NCBI GenBank assembly: GCA_937901445.1
Contig: CALDHY010000040.1
Coordinates: 1-48,667 of the forward strand
Direction of reading: 5' to 3'
From: an uncultured Selenomonadales bacterium
GTDB lineage: Bacteria > Bacillota > Negativicutes > Selenomonadales > Selenomonadaceae
Length of the DNA stretch: 48,667 nucleotides
Shown here: piece after piece, positions 1-9,527 of the stretch
Position numbering within the stretch: the stretch's first letter is position 1
Layout of the letters: every line of letters begins with the position of its first letter
Translations under genes and position numbers: made by a program
The notes under the pieces: generated by a model
Database searches by the model: none
What the model saw: the letters and a program-made list of their open reading frames with translations, nothing else
What the model was told of the DNA's origin: nothing

Positions 1-1207
1 ACCCGGGAAGCTTTATTGGGTCAGATGCAATTCTGAATGTTAGGGAAGAATCTTCTTTCTCTGTCTCGGAAAGCTTTGGCATGCCTGCTATAAAAGAAAG
101 AACAGCTCTTTCTTTTGGTAGGTGAGAAGCTTCTGAAAGTTTTTTTAGCCCTAGTGGAGCATTTTCTGTGCTGAAGGCATAGTTGCACCATTTACCACCT
201 TTTTTGCCTTCCATGGGACAAAGCCCGCAATGTGTGCATGGAGAAACAGGTGTAAAGTCTTTTCTAAGTAATGCGTCGCGTAAAAGGCTTATAAAGCGTG
301 CAGAGTGCCGTTCTCCCGGCTCAACTATTAAAAGATGAGGGGACTCTTTTTTGTCAGAGTATGCTAAAAGTTTTTCCAAATATCTTTTGGCAAGTGCTTC
401 TGGCGGTAAAAGATTTTCCTGTGCGTCAAAAGCTTCGTTAAACATGTTTCCGCAAGTAATTAGATTTGCCTTTTCTTTTATCGGGGAGCCAAATTCTCCC
501 TTTACTTTTATAATTTTCCAGGGGTCGCATTCCAGTTTGCTTGCTACGGTTAAAAATATGTCTTCGCCTATATTTAAGGCTTCTTTAGAAATATCCATGC
601 AATACCATGTAAGTTTTAATTTTCTTAATTCTGGACGAGCAATAAAAAGTGCAAGCGGTATTGTAAGAGGTCCACTTCCTATGTCTAAGCAAATAGAATC
701 TTGTGGTAGAGTAAAAAAGCTTTGAGGTAAATTGATGAATAATCGTGTTAGACGTACAAGATTCCACCATAAAAAATAATGAGTATATGCACTTAAGGTT
801 TCTGTTTGATTCATGTAACCTAAACGACGGGAACCTCTTTCGCTTGTAAGGCTTTTGCTTAGCTCTAAAATTTTTTGAGGTAATACAGCTTTTTGTTTTG
901 AGTTTAGTGGGTGGCTTGAAGAAATTATTTTATCAAAGTTTTCTAGTATTTCTTTAGACTCTTTTGGTAATTCATTGGTGTTAAAGAGGGAGCCAAGGCT
1001 CTGCACATAAAGCTGTGTGTGCTTTTGAGTGTTTTTTGTTTTAGGATTTTTATGATTTTCTTTTGGGGCGTTCTGCTTTGCCTTTATTTTTTTAGAAAAT
1101 TTTTCTTCTCTTAAAAGTCTTTCCTTCTGGCGGCTGAGTTTCTGCTTTTTATTTACGCCTGCTTTTTCTTCATACCAGGTAAGTTCTGCTTTGTCTGAAT
1201 TTTTCAT
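1..1207 (-). CDS. Rsm22-like SAM-dependent methyltransferase (3' end missing)
   Basis: The minus-strand frame starts at ATG 1207 and is still open at base 1, so the C-terminus lies outside the window (about 402 residues visible). The first 60 residues are Lys/Glu-rich and basic. A Rossmann SAM motif, LDIGSGPLTIPLAL, lies near residues 174-187. A cysteine cluster (C324, C327, C330, C341; CTHCGLCP then WC) matches the iron-sulfur motif of the Rsm22/METTL17 family of small-ribosomal-subunit-associated methyltransferase-like proteins. The ATG overlaps the TGA of the upstream merR-like gene (ATGA), so the two are probably translationally coupled. The family call is good; the exact substrate is not shown by the sequence. 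Codon style matches the next three genes and differs from everything beyond 4.9 kb. Confidence 0.75.
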   Translation of the reverse strand, partial: MKNSDKAELTWYEEKAGVNKKQKLSRQKERLLREEKFSKKIKAKQNAPKENHKNPKTKNTQKHTQLYVQSLGSLFNTNELPKESKEILENFDKIISSSHPLNSKQKAVLPQKILELSKSLTSERGSRRLGYMNQTETLSAYTHYFLWWNLVRLTRLFINLPQSFFTLPQDSICLDIGSGPLTIPLALFIARPELRKLKLTWYCMDISKEALNIGEDIFLTVASKLECDPWKIIKVKGEFGSPIKEKANLITCGNMFNEAFDAQENLLPPEALAKRYLEKLLAYSDKKESPHLLIVEPGERHSARFISLLRDALLRKDFTPVSPCTHCGLCPMEGKKGGKWCNYAFSTENAPLGLKKLSEASHLPKERAVLSFIAGMPKLSETEKEDSSLTFRIASDPIKLPG

Positions 1208-1581
1208 TTAGAACTGTCTCCTGAAATTTTGCCTGAAGATATTTTTTGAGACGAGTGTTTTTGGCCAGTTTTTTTTAGCATAAGATAAAGTTCGCTAAGT
1301 TCACTTCTAATTTCGTGCAAAGCCTGCACAGCAACTGCTTTTTCTTCTAAAGCTTCTGATTCTTCTATGATTTGTTTTCTTGCTCCGTCTATGGTGTACC
1401 GCTCTGTGTATATGAGATACTTTAAGCGCTTTATCATATCCAGATCTCTCTGAGTGTATACTCTTCGTCCGCCTGTGTCTTTACGTGGAGAAAAGCATGG
1501 TATTACTTCTTCCCAATACCGTAAGACATAAGGTTTTATACCAGTGAGTTCTACTATTTCACCAATAGAGTATTGAGCCAT
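1204..1581 (-). CDS. MerR-family transcriptional regulator
   Basis: A 125-residue protein with an N-terminal winged helix-turn-helix of MerR type: YSIGEIVELTGIKPYVLRYW, then the GGRRVYTQRDL segment that forms the wing. The middle is a helical dimerisation segment ending in a Ser/Lys-rich tail. No cysteine cluster or drug-binding domain is present, so it resembles the short MerR regulators of unknown signal found next to der in spirochaetes (that comparison is from memory). It starts 1 base after the der stop and overlaps the next gene by 4 bases, so it belongs to the ptsI-der-merR-rsm22-like operon. The regulated target is unknown. Confidence 0.8.
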   Translation of the reverse strand: MAQYSIGEIVELTGIKPYVLRYWEEVIPCFSPRKDTGGRRVYTQRDLDMIKRLKYLIYTERYTIDGARKQIIEESEALEEKAVAVQALHEIRSELSELYLMLKKTGQKHSSQKISSGKISGDSSK

Positions 1582-1582
1582 T

Positions 1583-3118
1583 TTATTCTTTTTCGCGGTC
1601 CTGCCATTTCTGGCGGCTTGCTTTCATTTCTATCTGCACAGGAATCTGGTCAAAACCTAAGTCCTCTCTTATGCGGTTCTTCAGGTAAGAAACATAAGTT
1701 TGAGGTACATTGTCTGGCCTTGTTGCAAAAATTAAAAAGTTTACCGGATTTACACTTGTCTGTGTGATGTACCGTACCTTAAAGTGAATGGCTTTTGTAG
1801 CTGGTGGCGGATATTTTTCGAGCCAGTCCTGCAGTGCCATGTTAACACTTGCTGTATCAACTTTACGTGTAAGCTGTTCATAAAGCTCTAAAGCTTTTTC
1901 CATAAGCTTTTTTATGCCTGTTTTTTCTTTTGCACTGATCGTAAGTATTGGAGCAAAATTCATGTGACCGAACATCACATGTATGTAGTCGTTCAGTGCT
2001 TTTATGGCTTTGTCGCTTTGGTCTTCCATTGTATCCCATTTGTTGAATACAAAAATAACACCACGACCTCTTTCAAATGCAAGGGAAGTAATTTTTTTGT
2101 CCTGTTCGCTCAAACCTTCTTTCGCATCTATCATTATAAAGGCAATATCACATTCGTCTAATGTTTTAATGGCTCTGTTTACAGAGTAGTATTCTACGTT
2201 TTCTGTAACCTTCTTTTTGCGTCTGATACCTGCGGTGTCTAAAATTTGTATGTCGTGACCGTTAAATTTAAAGTTTCCTTCTACAACATCGCGTGTTTTT
2301 CCTGCGTAGTCACTTACAATACTTGCTTCTGAGTGAGTTAAAACATTACTTAGAGTACTTTTTCCTGTATTCGGTTTTCCAAGAATTGCAATTCGTACAG
2401 GTTTTTCTTCTTCTCCCTCTTTAACTTTGCTAAAATCTAAGCCCTCTATAAGCATGTCTTCTAGTTCTGGAATATTATCTCCGTGACGTGCAGAAATTGG
2501 CAGAATGTTCTTAAAACCAAACTGCATGTAGTTGTAAGCAAGACCAGAGTTTTTACCGCCTTCAGTTTTATTTACCGCTGCAATAAGTTTGTCAGAGTAA
2601 CATCTTAAACGTTCTATAAGTTCTTCGTCTTCTGCTGTAATTTCTGTTGCATCTAAAAGTAAAAGAATACGGTCTGCTTTTTCCAGCATTTCTACCGTTT
2701 TTGCAACAACTAAATCGTCCATTTCGCTTTCCCGGCTTTTTGCGTCACGGGTAAGCTTGTAACCGCCGGTGTCCATAAGCTTTACAGGCATGCCTTTTAT
2801 AAAGCATGTGCCTTCTACTGGGTCTCGGGTAACACCTGGAGTAGGGTCTGTGATGGCTCTGTTTGTATGAGTTAGTGCATTAAAGAGTGTACTTTTCCCA
2901 ACGTTTGGGCGTCCTGCAATAACAAGAAGCGGTAAGTTAGAATAAATTTTATCAGGAAAGAATTTCTGTGTATAAGTTTTTCTTTCGCTTTTTATTGTTT
3001 CTTCTTCAATACAGCTAGAGTCTTCGACAGCTTTGGCAGCTTCTTGTAAGTCTTCGTTAATTTCTTCCTTTACAGGCTTTGGTTTGGAAAAGTCTGGTTT
3101 TTTCTTCTTGGCTTTCAT
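1583..3118 (-). CDS. der: Ribosome biogenesis GTPase Der (EngA)
   Basis: Der is a double-GTPase that works in late 50S ribosome assembly. Two G domains are visible: the first with G1 motif GRPNVGKST near residue 70 and switch segment DPTPGVTRDP, the second with GKPNTGKST near residue 247 and DTAGIRRKKK. The typical C-terminal KH-like domain follows (KVRYITQTSVNPVNFLIFAT). At 511 residues it is longer than the usual 430-460 because of a charged N-terminal extension of about 60 residues (MKAKKKKPDFSKPKP), which I associate with spirochaete members. It lies 38 bases downstream of ptsI and 1 base upstream of the MerR gene. Confidence 0.95.
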   Translation of the reverse strand: MKAKKKKPDFSKPKPVKEEINEDLQEAAKAVEDSSCIEEETIKSERKTYTQKFFPDKIYSNLPLLVIAGRPNVGKSTLFNALTHTNRAITDPTPGVTRDPVEGTCFIKGMPVKLMDTGGYKLTRDAKSRESEMDDLVVAKTVEMLEKADRILLLLDATEITAEDEELIERLRCYSDKLIAAVNKTEGGKNSGLAYNYMQFGFKNILPISARHGDNIPELEDMLIEGLDFSKVKEGEEEKPVRIAILGKPNTGKSTLSNVLTHSEASIVSDYAGKTRDVVEGNFKFNGHDIQILDTAGIRRKKKVTENVEYYSVNRAIKTLDECDIAFIMIDAKEGLSEQDKKITSLAFERGRGVIFVFNKWDTMEDQSDKAIKALNDYIHVMFGHMNFAPILTISAKEKTGIKKLMEKALELYEQLTRKVDTASVNMALQDWLEKYPPPATKAIHFKVRYITQTSVNPVNFLIFATRPDNVPQTYVSYLKNRIREDLGFDQIPVQIEMKASRQKWQDREKE

Positions 3119-3156
3119 AATTTCTCCGGCATAAACTCTTTTGTCAGAGTTGTGTT

Positions 3157-4815
3157 TTAATAAAGTGAGCGGCTAGAAATATTTTCCAGCTCCTGAATTG
3201 TAAACTGAGAAAGTGTCTCTTTTATGATAGGAATCTGTTTTGCCGTCATGCTAAGATTTCTTATACCCATTCCTGCTAAAATAATTGCACTTTCTTTTCT
3301 TCCTGCCATTTCTCCGCAGACAGAAATTGGAATGTCTGCCTTTTTGGCATTGCGGATTGTAAGTTCTATCATTCGCAGGACGGCTAAGTGGAATTCATTG
3401 TAGAGTGGTGCAACTGCAGGATTTTCTCTATCTATACCGATTGTGTACTGCGTAAGGTCATTTGTTCCCAATGAAAAGAACGCGCTGTGAGGAGCAAGGC
3501 AGTCTGAACAGATTGCAGCTGCGGCAGTCTCTATCATTACTCCAATAGGAACGTTTTCGTTAATGGGAATTCCTTCTGACCTAAGGCTTTCCCTAACTCC
3601 GCGGGCAATTCCTAAAGCTGTTTCTACTTGAGATACATCTGTTATTAAAGGAATCATTATGCGAAGGTTTCCGTATACACTTGCTCTGTATAATGCTCTG
3701 AGCTGCGTTCTAAAAACCTTTGGGTAGAACATAGAAAGTCTTATAGCTCGTAGACCCATAAGAGGATTTTTTTCTGTAAGATTTGGAATTTCGTCCATTC
3801 TTACAAGCTTATCTCCGCCTGCGTCCAGCGTTCTTATAGTAACAGGCCTGTTGCCCATTACTTCTAAAACATGTTTATAAGCTTCAAATTGAATTTCTTC
3901 AGAAACACTAGAGCCAAAAGGTGTGTTTGACCCCTCATCCTTTTGCTTTTGAAGTGCATTCATGAATAAGAATTCCGTTCTAAAAAGACCTATGCCGTCT
4001 GCACCTTCTTCTAACGCAAGTTCTGCTTCTTCTGGAGTTCCAATGTTGGCGTAAAGATTAAATTCTGTTCCATCTTCTGTTGTAGCTTTTAAGTTCTTAA
4101 ACTTTTTAAGCTTCTCGTCATATCTTGCTTCTGCTGTTATTCTTATTTGATATTCGCTTCGGGTTGCGTTATCTGGATTTATAATTACTTGCCCTAAAAC
4201 CCCGTCTACAATTACTTCATCATCCTGATGTATGTGAGATGTAATATTGTCCAGTCCCATAACAGCAGGAATTCCGTAACTCTTTGCTAAAATTGCAACA
4301 TGACTGGAAATACCGCCTTCTGTAAGGGCCAGACCTGCAATTTTACGTTTGGAAAGAATCATCGTGTCGCTGGTTTTCATATTGCGGGCAACAATAACAC
4401 TTCCATCTGGAATGTCTTCTATATTAAAAGGCTTGTAGTTTAAAACAACATTCATTACACGGCCAAAAACATCTTCTATGTCTTTAGCTCTTTCTGCAAG
4501 AAAGTCGTTATTACTTTTTCTAAGGCGCTCTGCGTACTCTTTTACTTTTATTTGTAAAGTAAATTCCAGATTTTTTAGATTTTTTTCTATTGAATCTTTT
4601 ACTTCTTTTATAAAGATTTGATCAGTGAGCATAAGAAGGTTTGTCTCAAAAATTGCCCTCTGAACGTTTTCCTGCGTAAGTGTAGATAAATGACTTTCTA
4701 TTGATTCCTGAACTTCTGAGCATGCATCATCAAAGCGCTTCCATTCGCGTGCAACATCATCCTGTGATATATTTTTTTCTTCTATTTTCTTAATTTCAAA
4801 AGATGAAAATAAATA
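3157..4815 (-). pseudogene. ptsI: PTS enzyme I, 5' end missing at contig join
   Basis: Enzyme I takes phosphate from PEP and passes it to HPr. The PEP-utiliser segment with the phosphohistidine (GGISSHVAILAKS) and the C-terminal PEP-binding barrel (DGIGLFRTEFLFM, RTLDAGGDK, GVMIETAAAA, SLGTNDLTQYTIGIDR) are intact. The first usable ATG is at 4632, but homology clearly continues upstream in the same frame: EIKKIEEKNISQDDVAREWK and IFETNLLML are standard N-domain sequence. Homology stops near SSFEIKK (about base 4805-4815). The frame runs on to 4937 without resembling enzyme I, so the first 20-25 residues and the start codon are missing. I mark it broken because of the probable join, not because of decay in the organism. 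Confidence 0.85.
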
Positions 4816-4865
4816 AAAATTTTTTAAATTATATTTCGCAAGCTTGAAAATGTCTATTAAAAATT
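4805..4865. other. Probable contig join between two unrelated genomes
   Basis: An AT-rich stretch lies where PtsI homology ends (minus strand) and before the pfkA promoter begins (plus strand). On the left, genes use GCT/TCT/CTT/AGA codons heavily. On the right, GCG/GCC and CGC/GCG runs are dense in every gene. Both the reading frame and the composition change here. Confidence 0.7.
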
Positions 4866-4867
4866 TG

Positions 4868-4896
4868 TTTGCAATTCGGCGAAATTGTGTTATTAT
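4868..4896 (+). promoter_or_regulatory. Candidate sigma-70 promoter of pfkA
   Basis: TTTGCA at 4868-4873 and TATTAT at 4891-4896 are separated by 17 bases, followed by about 40 bases of leader and a strong ribosome site (AAGGGAGG near 4926-4933) ahead of the pfkA ATG. The -35 is a partial match. Confidence 0.5.
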
Positions 4897-4939
4897 ACGG
4901 AAAAGTTGAGTTTGTATTTTGAATAAGGGAGGATTTTAA

Positions 4940-5902
4940 ATGCTTAAAAGTATAGCAGTAATGACTTCCGGCGGCGACAGTCCCGGAATGAACGCGGCAG
5001 TTCGTGCCGTAACTCGTACGGCGTTGCATCAAGGAGTAAAAGTTTGGGGTATTCGTGGCGGTTATCACGGTATGCTTGACGAAGAAATTTTTGAAATGCA
5101 GTCAAAAGACGTTAGCGATATTATCCAACGCGGCGGTACTTTTTTGGGAACTGCGCGTTGCAAACGTTTTCAAACACCTGAAGGGCGTATGCTCGGCTAT
5201 AAAAATTTGGTAGATCGCGGCATTCAAGGCTTGGTTGTTGTAGGCGGCGACGGTTCACTTCGCGGCGCGTCAACTCTTTCTCAAGAAACAGGCTTGCCTA
5301 TTGTCGGACTTCCCGGCACAATCGATAATGACGTTTGGGGCAGTGAATATACTATAGGCTGTGACACGGCGGCGAATACGATTCTTGACGCTATGAATAA
5401 ACTGCGCGACACTGCATCTGCACACCGCAGGGTTATTGTTTTGGAAGTTATGGGCAGAAACAGCGGCTGGCTTGCAATGGTTGCCGGTATTTCCGGCGGC
5501 GCAGAATATATTCTTGTTCCTGAAGAACCTTTTGACATTGACAAAATTTGCGAAAATATGAAAGCGGACTACGAACGCGGCAAACGCTATATTTTAATGG
5601 TAGTTGCTGAAGGCGCAGGCAAGGCCAGCGATATTGGACCGATTATCGCCCAAAAAACCGGAATTGATACGCGCGTTTCTAAACTCGGACACATTCAACG
5701 CGGCGGCTCTCCTTCAGCTATCGACCGCTTAAATGCAAGCCGTCTCGGCGAACACGCGGCACTTGCAATTATTTCAGGCTTGAGTGATATTGTTTTCGGC
5801 TTCAATCGCGGACACGTTGTTTCAATTAATCTGCATGACGCCGTAAACAACAAAAAGCAACTCGACCCGCAATATATGAGACTTGCGAAAGTGCTTGCAT
5901 AA
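4940..5902 (+). CDS. pfkA: ATP-dependent 6-phosphofructokinase
   Basis: PfkA phosphorylates fructose 6-phosphate in glycolysis. Its 320 residues are the normal length for bacterial ATP-PFK. Visible motifs are the N-terminal nucleotide loop MTSGGDSPGMNAAVR, the GGDGSLRGA segment, and the catalytic PGTIDND loop followed by the substrate segment (GCDTAANT). The GGDGS rather than GGEDT motif supports ATP rather than PPi use. The start has a strong GGGAGG ribosome site 7-8 bases upstream. It is monocistronic: its own promoter lies upstream and an intrinsic terminator follows within 25 bases. It is the first gene with the codon style of the rest of the window. Confidence 0.95.
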   Translation: MLKSIAVMTSGGDSPGMNAAVRAVTRTALHQGVKVWGIRGGYHGMLDEEIFEMQSKDVSDIIQRGGTFLGTARCKRFQTPEGRMLGYKNLVDRGIQGLVVVGGDGSLRGASTLSQETGLPIVGLPGTIDNDVWGSEYTIGCDTAANTILDAMNKLRDTASAHRRVIVLEVMGRNSGWLAMVAGISGGAEYILVPEEPFDIDKICENMKADYERGKRYILMVVAEGAGKASDIGPIIAQKTGIDTRVSKLGHIQRGGSPSAIDRLNASRLGEHAALAIISGLSDIVFGFNRGHVVSINLHDAVNNKKQLDPQYMRLAKVLA

Positions 5903-5925
5903 AATTTTTTCGTAAATAAAAAATC

Positions 5926-5956
5926 AGCCGATAGGATTTCTCCTACCGGCTTTTTT
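5926..5956 (+). terminator. Intrinsic terminator after pfkA
   Basis: The stem AGCCGATAGGA / TCCTACCGGCT with a TTTC loop is followed by six T residues. Confidence 0.9.
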
Positions 5957-6343
5957 AGTGTCTGCGAATATCAAAGGGAATTTGCTTGTACGTGATTTTA
6001 TATTTCATAAGTTCATTTTCGCTCAAGTAGCAAGAATCCGCGTAAACTGTATAATGACGCGCCAAAAATTTCATCACAAATATATTTTAAATTAAAAAGT
6101 TCGTTATCGTCAATGCTGATAAAAATTGCGCCGTCATTTGACAACAATTTCTGTAAAAGTCTCAAGCTAAATGCACTTGATTTTATTTTCATAACGCGGC
6201 AAAAGACTTTTCAACGCAATTAAATTATCGCCGTGAATAATCATATTTTGGGAGTTGCCGGAAATTTTTTCGAGGAAATGAAAAGGTACGTGCTGATGAT
6301 AGGTTACAACTTTATCTTTGCCTAACCAATTCAAACTTGGCAA
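5955..6343 (-). pseudogene. Collapsed DNA methyltransferase (type III Mod-like)
   Basis: Three fragments of a site-specific adenine methyltransferase can be read in order. The N-terminus starts at TTG 6343 with an AGGAG site at 6354-6358 and reads LNWLGKDKVVTYHQHVPF then IIHGDNLIALKSLLPRYE; it stops at TAG exactly where Mod proteins continue KCIYIDPPY. The middle fragment (about 6000-6140) reads RLLQKLLSNDGAIFISIDDN and NLKYICDEIF, the usual segment downstream of the DPPY motif. After a frame change the last fragment (to TAA at 5955) reads YADSCYLSENELMKYKITYK and ends IPFDIRRH, like a Mod C-terminus. At 390 bases against roughly 1.8 kb for an intact gene, and lacking the catalytic DPPY box, it cannot be active. 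The ribosome site overlaps the murA stop, so the gene was once coupled to murA. Confidence 0.8.
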
Positions 6344-6355
6344 ATTAATTCGCTC

Positions 6356-7621
6356 CTAAAAATCGACGCGCTTAATATCTGCGCCCAAATTTACCAACTT
6401 TTGTACAAGATTATCGTAGCCGCGATCTATGTGGTGAATGTAGCCGATTTGAGTTTCGCCGTCAGCAACAAGCCCAGCCAAAACCATTGCCGCGCCTGCG
6501 CGAAGGTCGGTAGCTTTAACTTGACAGCCGGTAAGCTTTTCGACGCCTTCAACAACTGCCGTTCGCCCGTCAATTTTAATTTTTGCGCCCATTCGCCGCA
6601 ATTCGTCCGCGTGCATCATACGATTTTCAAAAACAGTTTCAGTAACCATACTTGTACCTTCAGAAACTGTCAGCATTGCCATAAATTGCGCCTGCATATC
6701 AGTCGGGAAGCCGGGATAGGGCAAAGTCTTAACGTCAACTGCGCGCGGGCGTTTGTCATTTTGGACGCGGATACCGTCAACGTCTTCAATGACAGTTACG
6801 CCGGCTTCTTTGAGTTTTGCAATAACCGGCTTTAAGTGTTCAGAAATTGCATTTTCAATATAAACATCGCCGCGAGTCATTGCCGCCGCAATCATATAAG
6901 TTCCCGCTTCGATTCTGTCAGGAATAATCGTATAATCCCGCGCGACCAATTTTTGAACGCCTTCAATTTTTATAACGTTCGTACCCGCGCCGCGAATTTT
7001 TGCGCCCATAATATTTAAATAATTCGCCAAGTCAACAATTTCCGGCTCTTGTGCAGGATTTTCTAAAACAGTTTGCCCTTGCGCCATACAAGCCGCCATT
7101 AAAATATTTTCGGTTGCGCCGACGCTTGGAAAATCCAAATAAATTCTTGCGCCCTTCAAGCCTTCAGGAGCGGTTGCCGCAATATCGCCGTGTCCAATGT
7201 CAATTTTTGCGCCGAGTGCAGCAAATCCTTTCAAATGTAAATCGATTGGACGAGTACCAATGGCACAGCCGCCGGGCAAAGAAATTTTCGCCGCGCCGTG
7301 ACGAGCTAAAAGCGGTCCCATAATCAAGAATGACGCGCGCATTTTCCGCACTAAGTCATAAGGCGCAATGACATTTTCAATTTTTGAGGCGTCAACGTGC
7401 AGCTGATGTTTTTCTATATCGTGGCTGACTTTAACGCCCAATGTTCGCAAAACTTCACTGATAGTTTTCACGTCGTCAAGATTAGGCACTTCGTCAAGGC
7501 AAGTTGTTTTATCCTGCCCGAGCAAAGTTGCCGCAATTATTGGCAAAACGGCGTTTTTTGCGCCGCTGATTTTTACTGTACCGGCAAGGCGTCGCCCGCC
7601 CTTTACTATGAGTCTTTCCAT
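6356..7621 (-). CDS. murA: UDP-N-acetylglucosamine 1-carboxyvinyltransferase
   Basis: MurA transfers enolpyruvate from PEP to UDP-GlcNAc, the first committed step of peptidoglycan synthesis. At 421 residues it has normal length. Substrate residues K22 and N23 are seen in [11 protein letters not shown], and the catalytic loop carries the cysteine attacked by fosfomycin, C119 in [35 protein letters not shown] and the C-terminal HIDRGYDN segment are typical. The ATG at 7621 follows a GGGAG site. The upstream gap holds a hairpin that ends the S55 peptidase operon, so murA probably has its own promoter in 7622-7660. Its stop codon overlaps the ribosome site of the Mod pseudogene. Confidence 0.96.
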   Translation of the reverse strand: MERLIVKGGRRLAGTVKISGAKNAVLPIIAATLLGQDKTTCLDEVPNLDDVKTISEVLRTLGVKVSHDIEKHQLHVDASKIENVIAPYDLVRKMRASFLIMGPLLARHGAAKISLPGGCAIGTRPIDLHLKGFAALGAKIDIGHGDIAATAPEGLKGARIYLDFPSVGATENILMAACMAQGQTVLENPAQEPEIVDLANYLNIMGAKIRGAGTNVIKIEGVQKLVARDYTIIPDRIEAGTYMIAAAMTRGDVYIENAISEHLKPVIAKLKEAGVTVIEDVDGIRVQNDKRPRAVDVKTLPYPGFPTDMQAQFMAMLTVSEGTSMVTETVFENRMMHADELRRMGAKIKIDGRTAVVEGVEKLTGCQVKATDLRAGAAMVLAGLVADGETQIGYIHHIDRGYDNLVQKLVNLGADIKRVDF

Positions 7622-7659
7622 TAGAAAACTCCCTTCATTGGAGAATTTTTTAAATTAGT

Positions 7660-7721
7660 AAAAAAATTTGCCCGAGAATGCATTTAAAGTACCCTACACG
7701 GCGTCTAAATGAATTTCGGGT
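7660..7721 (-). terminator. Intrinsic terminator of the korB-deoC-korC-S55 operon
   Basis: Read on the minus strand, ACCCGAAATTCATTTA pairs with TAAATGCATTCTCGGGC (small mismatches) and is followed by AAATTTTTTT. The loop is about 20 bases. Confidence 0.7.
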
Positions 7722-7771
7722 AAAGGAAATTAAAAATTTAAAACCGCGCTTAAAACGGCTTACAGGCGATT

Positions 7772-9526
7772 CTAGAGCTTGTCAACATTCAAAGTGCATT
7801 GTACAACGTTATCAATAATGTAATCTGTAGAAACTTTAGTTGCCGCCGGAATCACAGGCGGTTTTTGTCCGAGCTTTTGAAAGTGCGCCAAAAGTTTTTG
7901 TGCCCGCTGTATATCTTCCTTTAATTCTTTTTCGGTTTTTGTAACTGCCGAAGGTTTAATTATAAGTTCGTTATTTTTGTTGGTTTTGAGTAACGCGAGG
8001 ATTTTTTCGTTGTAAAGTTCAGAGGGGCTTTTTGTACTTGGAACAATTACGCCCGCCTGTTGAGCTTGAGTAACCGGAACTAAGCCGCCGCCATGTAAAT
8101 CTAATCCGAATTTTCCTTCACGCGCCGTAATTGGTACGGTGTATTTAACAAAAATTTCTTCAGCCGGTTTACGGTAGGGTTGCAAAGTAACTTTCAAAAC
8201 GACAGTTTCGCCCGGCTTTACTGATTTTTGTAACGGTTCAGCTTTTACAAGACTTGCCGTGCGCCGCGCAAATTCATAATCAATATTAACATTAATGCCT
8301 GAAATATCATTTTCATTGGTAGTGTTGGAAGTAACAAGCGTCAACGCGCTAAGTAATTCTGTAATTGCCAACTGTCCGACGTCGGTCGGGCTGTAAAAAA
8401 TATTTTCACGGCTTAAAACTCCGCCTTCAACCGCGTTTGTTTTTATGTCAAAACGAATTTTAACTGTACTTTCTTCAAGTGAATCAGCATTTCTGCTTAA
8501 CGCCGTGTAAGCAATAGCCGCACCCAATTTCGCAACCAAATTTTCATTGTAAGCAATTAACGAATTGTAAGTTTCACCGTTTACGGTAACTCGAATTGGA
8601 ACAACGGGCGGAAATTGCCCGATGACGCCGCTTACGCCCGCTTCCCTGTCTTGATTGATTCTGCCAATAATACTTCCAACGTTTGCAATTTTCATACCGC
8701 CGCCCGGCGCACCGGCTACAGGTCCAACAACATTTGCATCAGTCATAAAAAAATTTACTTTGCCCGCGTGCAAAAATGAGTGTCCGAAAGCCAAAATTTT
8801 TTTGCCGTCAACAGCCGTAACAGTTCCCGTCGCTCCAACCAAAAAATCGCCGCAAACTACAGCCACGCCCAAAGGGGAGCCGCCTTCAAGTGTAGCATTG
8901 TACTTTAAATCTGAAGTGCCGTCATTTGCCGCAAGTGCCATACCTTGAAAATCCGGAAAAGTATTTTGCAAAAAGTTCAAGCCTGCCGAATCAAAGCCGT
9001 TATAAATTAATAAAGATTTTTCGTCAATATTTTTTTCGGCGTCATCATCTGCGGGAAGTTCTCCCCTGTCAAAAATTTCTTCGTCAAAAATTTCTCCGTC
9101 AGTTTCTTCGTTGACTTCGTAGGGATTGATTGTAAGCGGGTCAGGCAAATCCCAAATTTTTAACATATCTTCAATCGGCGTAATTAAAAAAATTGTCGGA
9201 TCCATTTCTTTAAATCCGGCAGAAAGTGCGCCAATAAGTTTGCCGTTGACATAGACAGGCGAGCCGCTCATTCCCTGCAAAACGCCGTTTGTACGGTTAA
9301 TTAAATCGCCGGACGCCTTAGCCATAATGTACGTTGAAGAACCTTTGCCGTTTTGGATTGTACCAACAATTTTGACGTTGAAAGATTCAAATGCTCCCGA
9401 GTTGTCAACAACGGTATAGCAAGTGCCGTCCATTCCATTTTGAACTTCAGCAAGCGGCATTATTGGCGGCATTGCAAAAGTTGTGGAATGTATGAAAAAA
9501 ATTAATAAAAGTAAAAATCTGAACAC
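7772..9526 (-). CDS. SpoIVB-like peptidase S55 domain protein, secreted
   Basis: A 584-residue protein. I choose GTG 9526, preceded by TAGGAGTG, because it gives a clean signal peptide (VFRFLLLLIFFIHSTTFA) and leaves a 1-base gap to korC; the longer frame from 9583 would overlap korC. The S55 (SpoIVB-type serine peptidase) domain is recognised by the GMDGTCYTV start, the serine motif GMSGSPVYVNGKLIGA, and the histidine motif AFGHSF. An acidic insert (about residues 145-175) and a long C-terminal part with Lys/Leu-rich helices follow. The protein is of the long type seen in non-sporulating Firmicutes and Deltaproteobacteria, so a sporulation role should not be assumed. It is the last gene of the kor-deoC operon; its target is unknown. 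Confidence 0.8.
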   Translation of the reverse strand: MFRFLLLLIFFIHSTTFAMPPIMPLAEVQNGMDGTCYTVVDNSGAFESFNVKIVGTIQNGKGSSTYIMAKASGDLINRTNGVLQGMSGSPVYVNGKLIGALSAGFKEMDPTIFLITPIEDMLKIWDLPDPLTINPYEVNEETDGEIFDEEIFDRGELPADDDAEKNIDEKSLLIYNGFDSAGLNFLQNTFPDFQGMALAANDGTSDLKYNATLEGGSPLGVAVVCGDFLVGATGTVTAVDGKKILAFGHSFLHAGKVNFFMTDANVVGPVAGAPGGGMKIANVGSIIGRINQDREAGVSGVIGQFPPVVPIRVTVNGETYNSLIAYNENLVAKLGAAIAYTALSRNADSLEESTVKIRFDIKTNAVEGGVLSRENIFYSPTDVGQLAITELLSALTLVTSNTTNENDISGINVNIDYEFARRTASLVKAEPLQKSVKPGETVVLKVTLQPYRKPAEEIFVKYTVPITAREGKFGLDLHGGGLVPVTQAQQAGVIVPSTKSPSELYNEKILALLKTNKNNELIIKPSAVTKTEKELKEDIQRAQKLLAHFQKLGQKPPVIPAATKVSTDYIIDNVVQCTLNVDKL

Positions 9527-9527
9527 G

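Noticed and set aside
6401..7323. Several plus-strand frames opposite murA
   Set aside because: They are antisense shadows of murA with no ribosome sites or family motifs.
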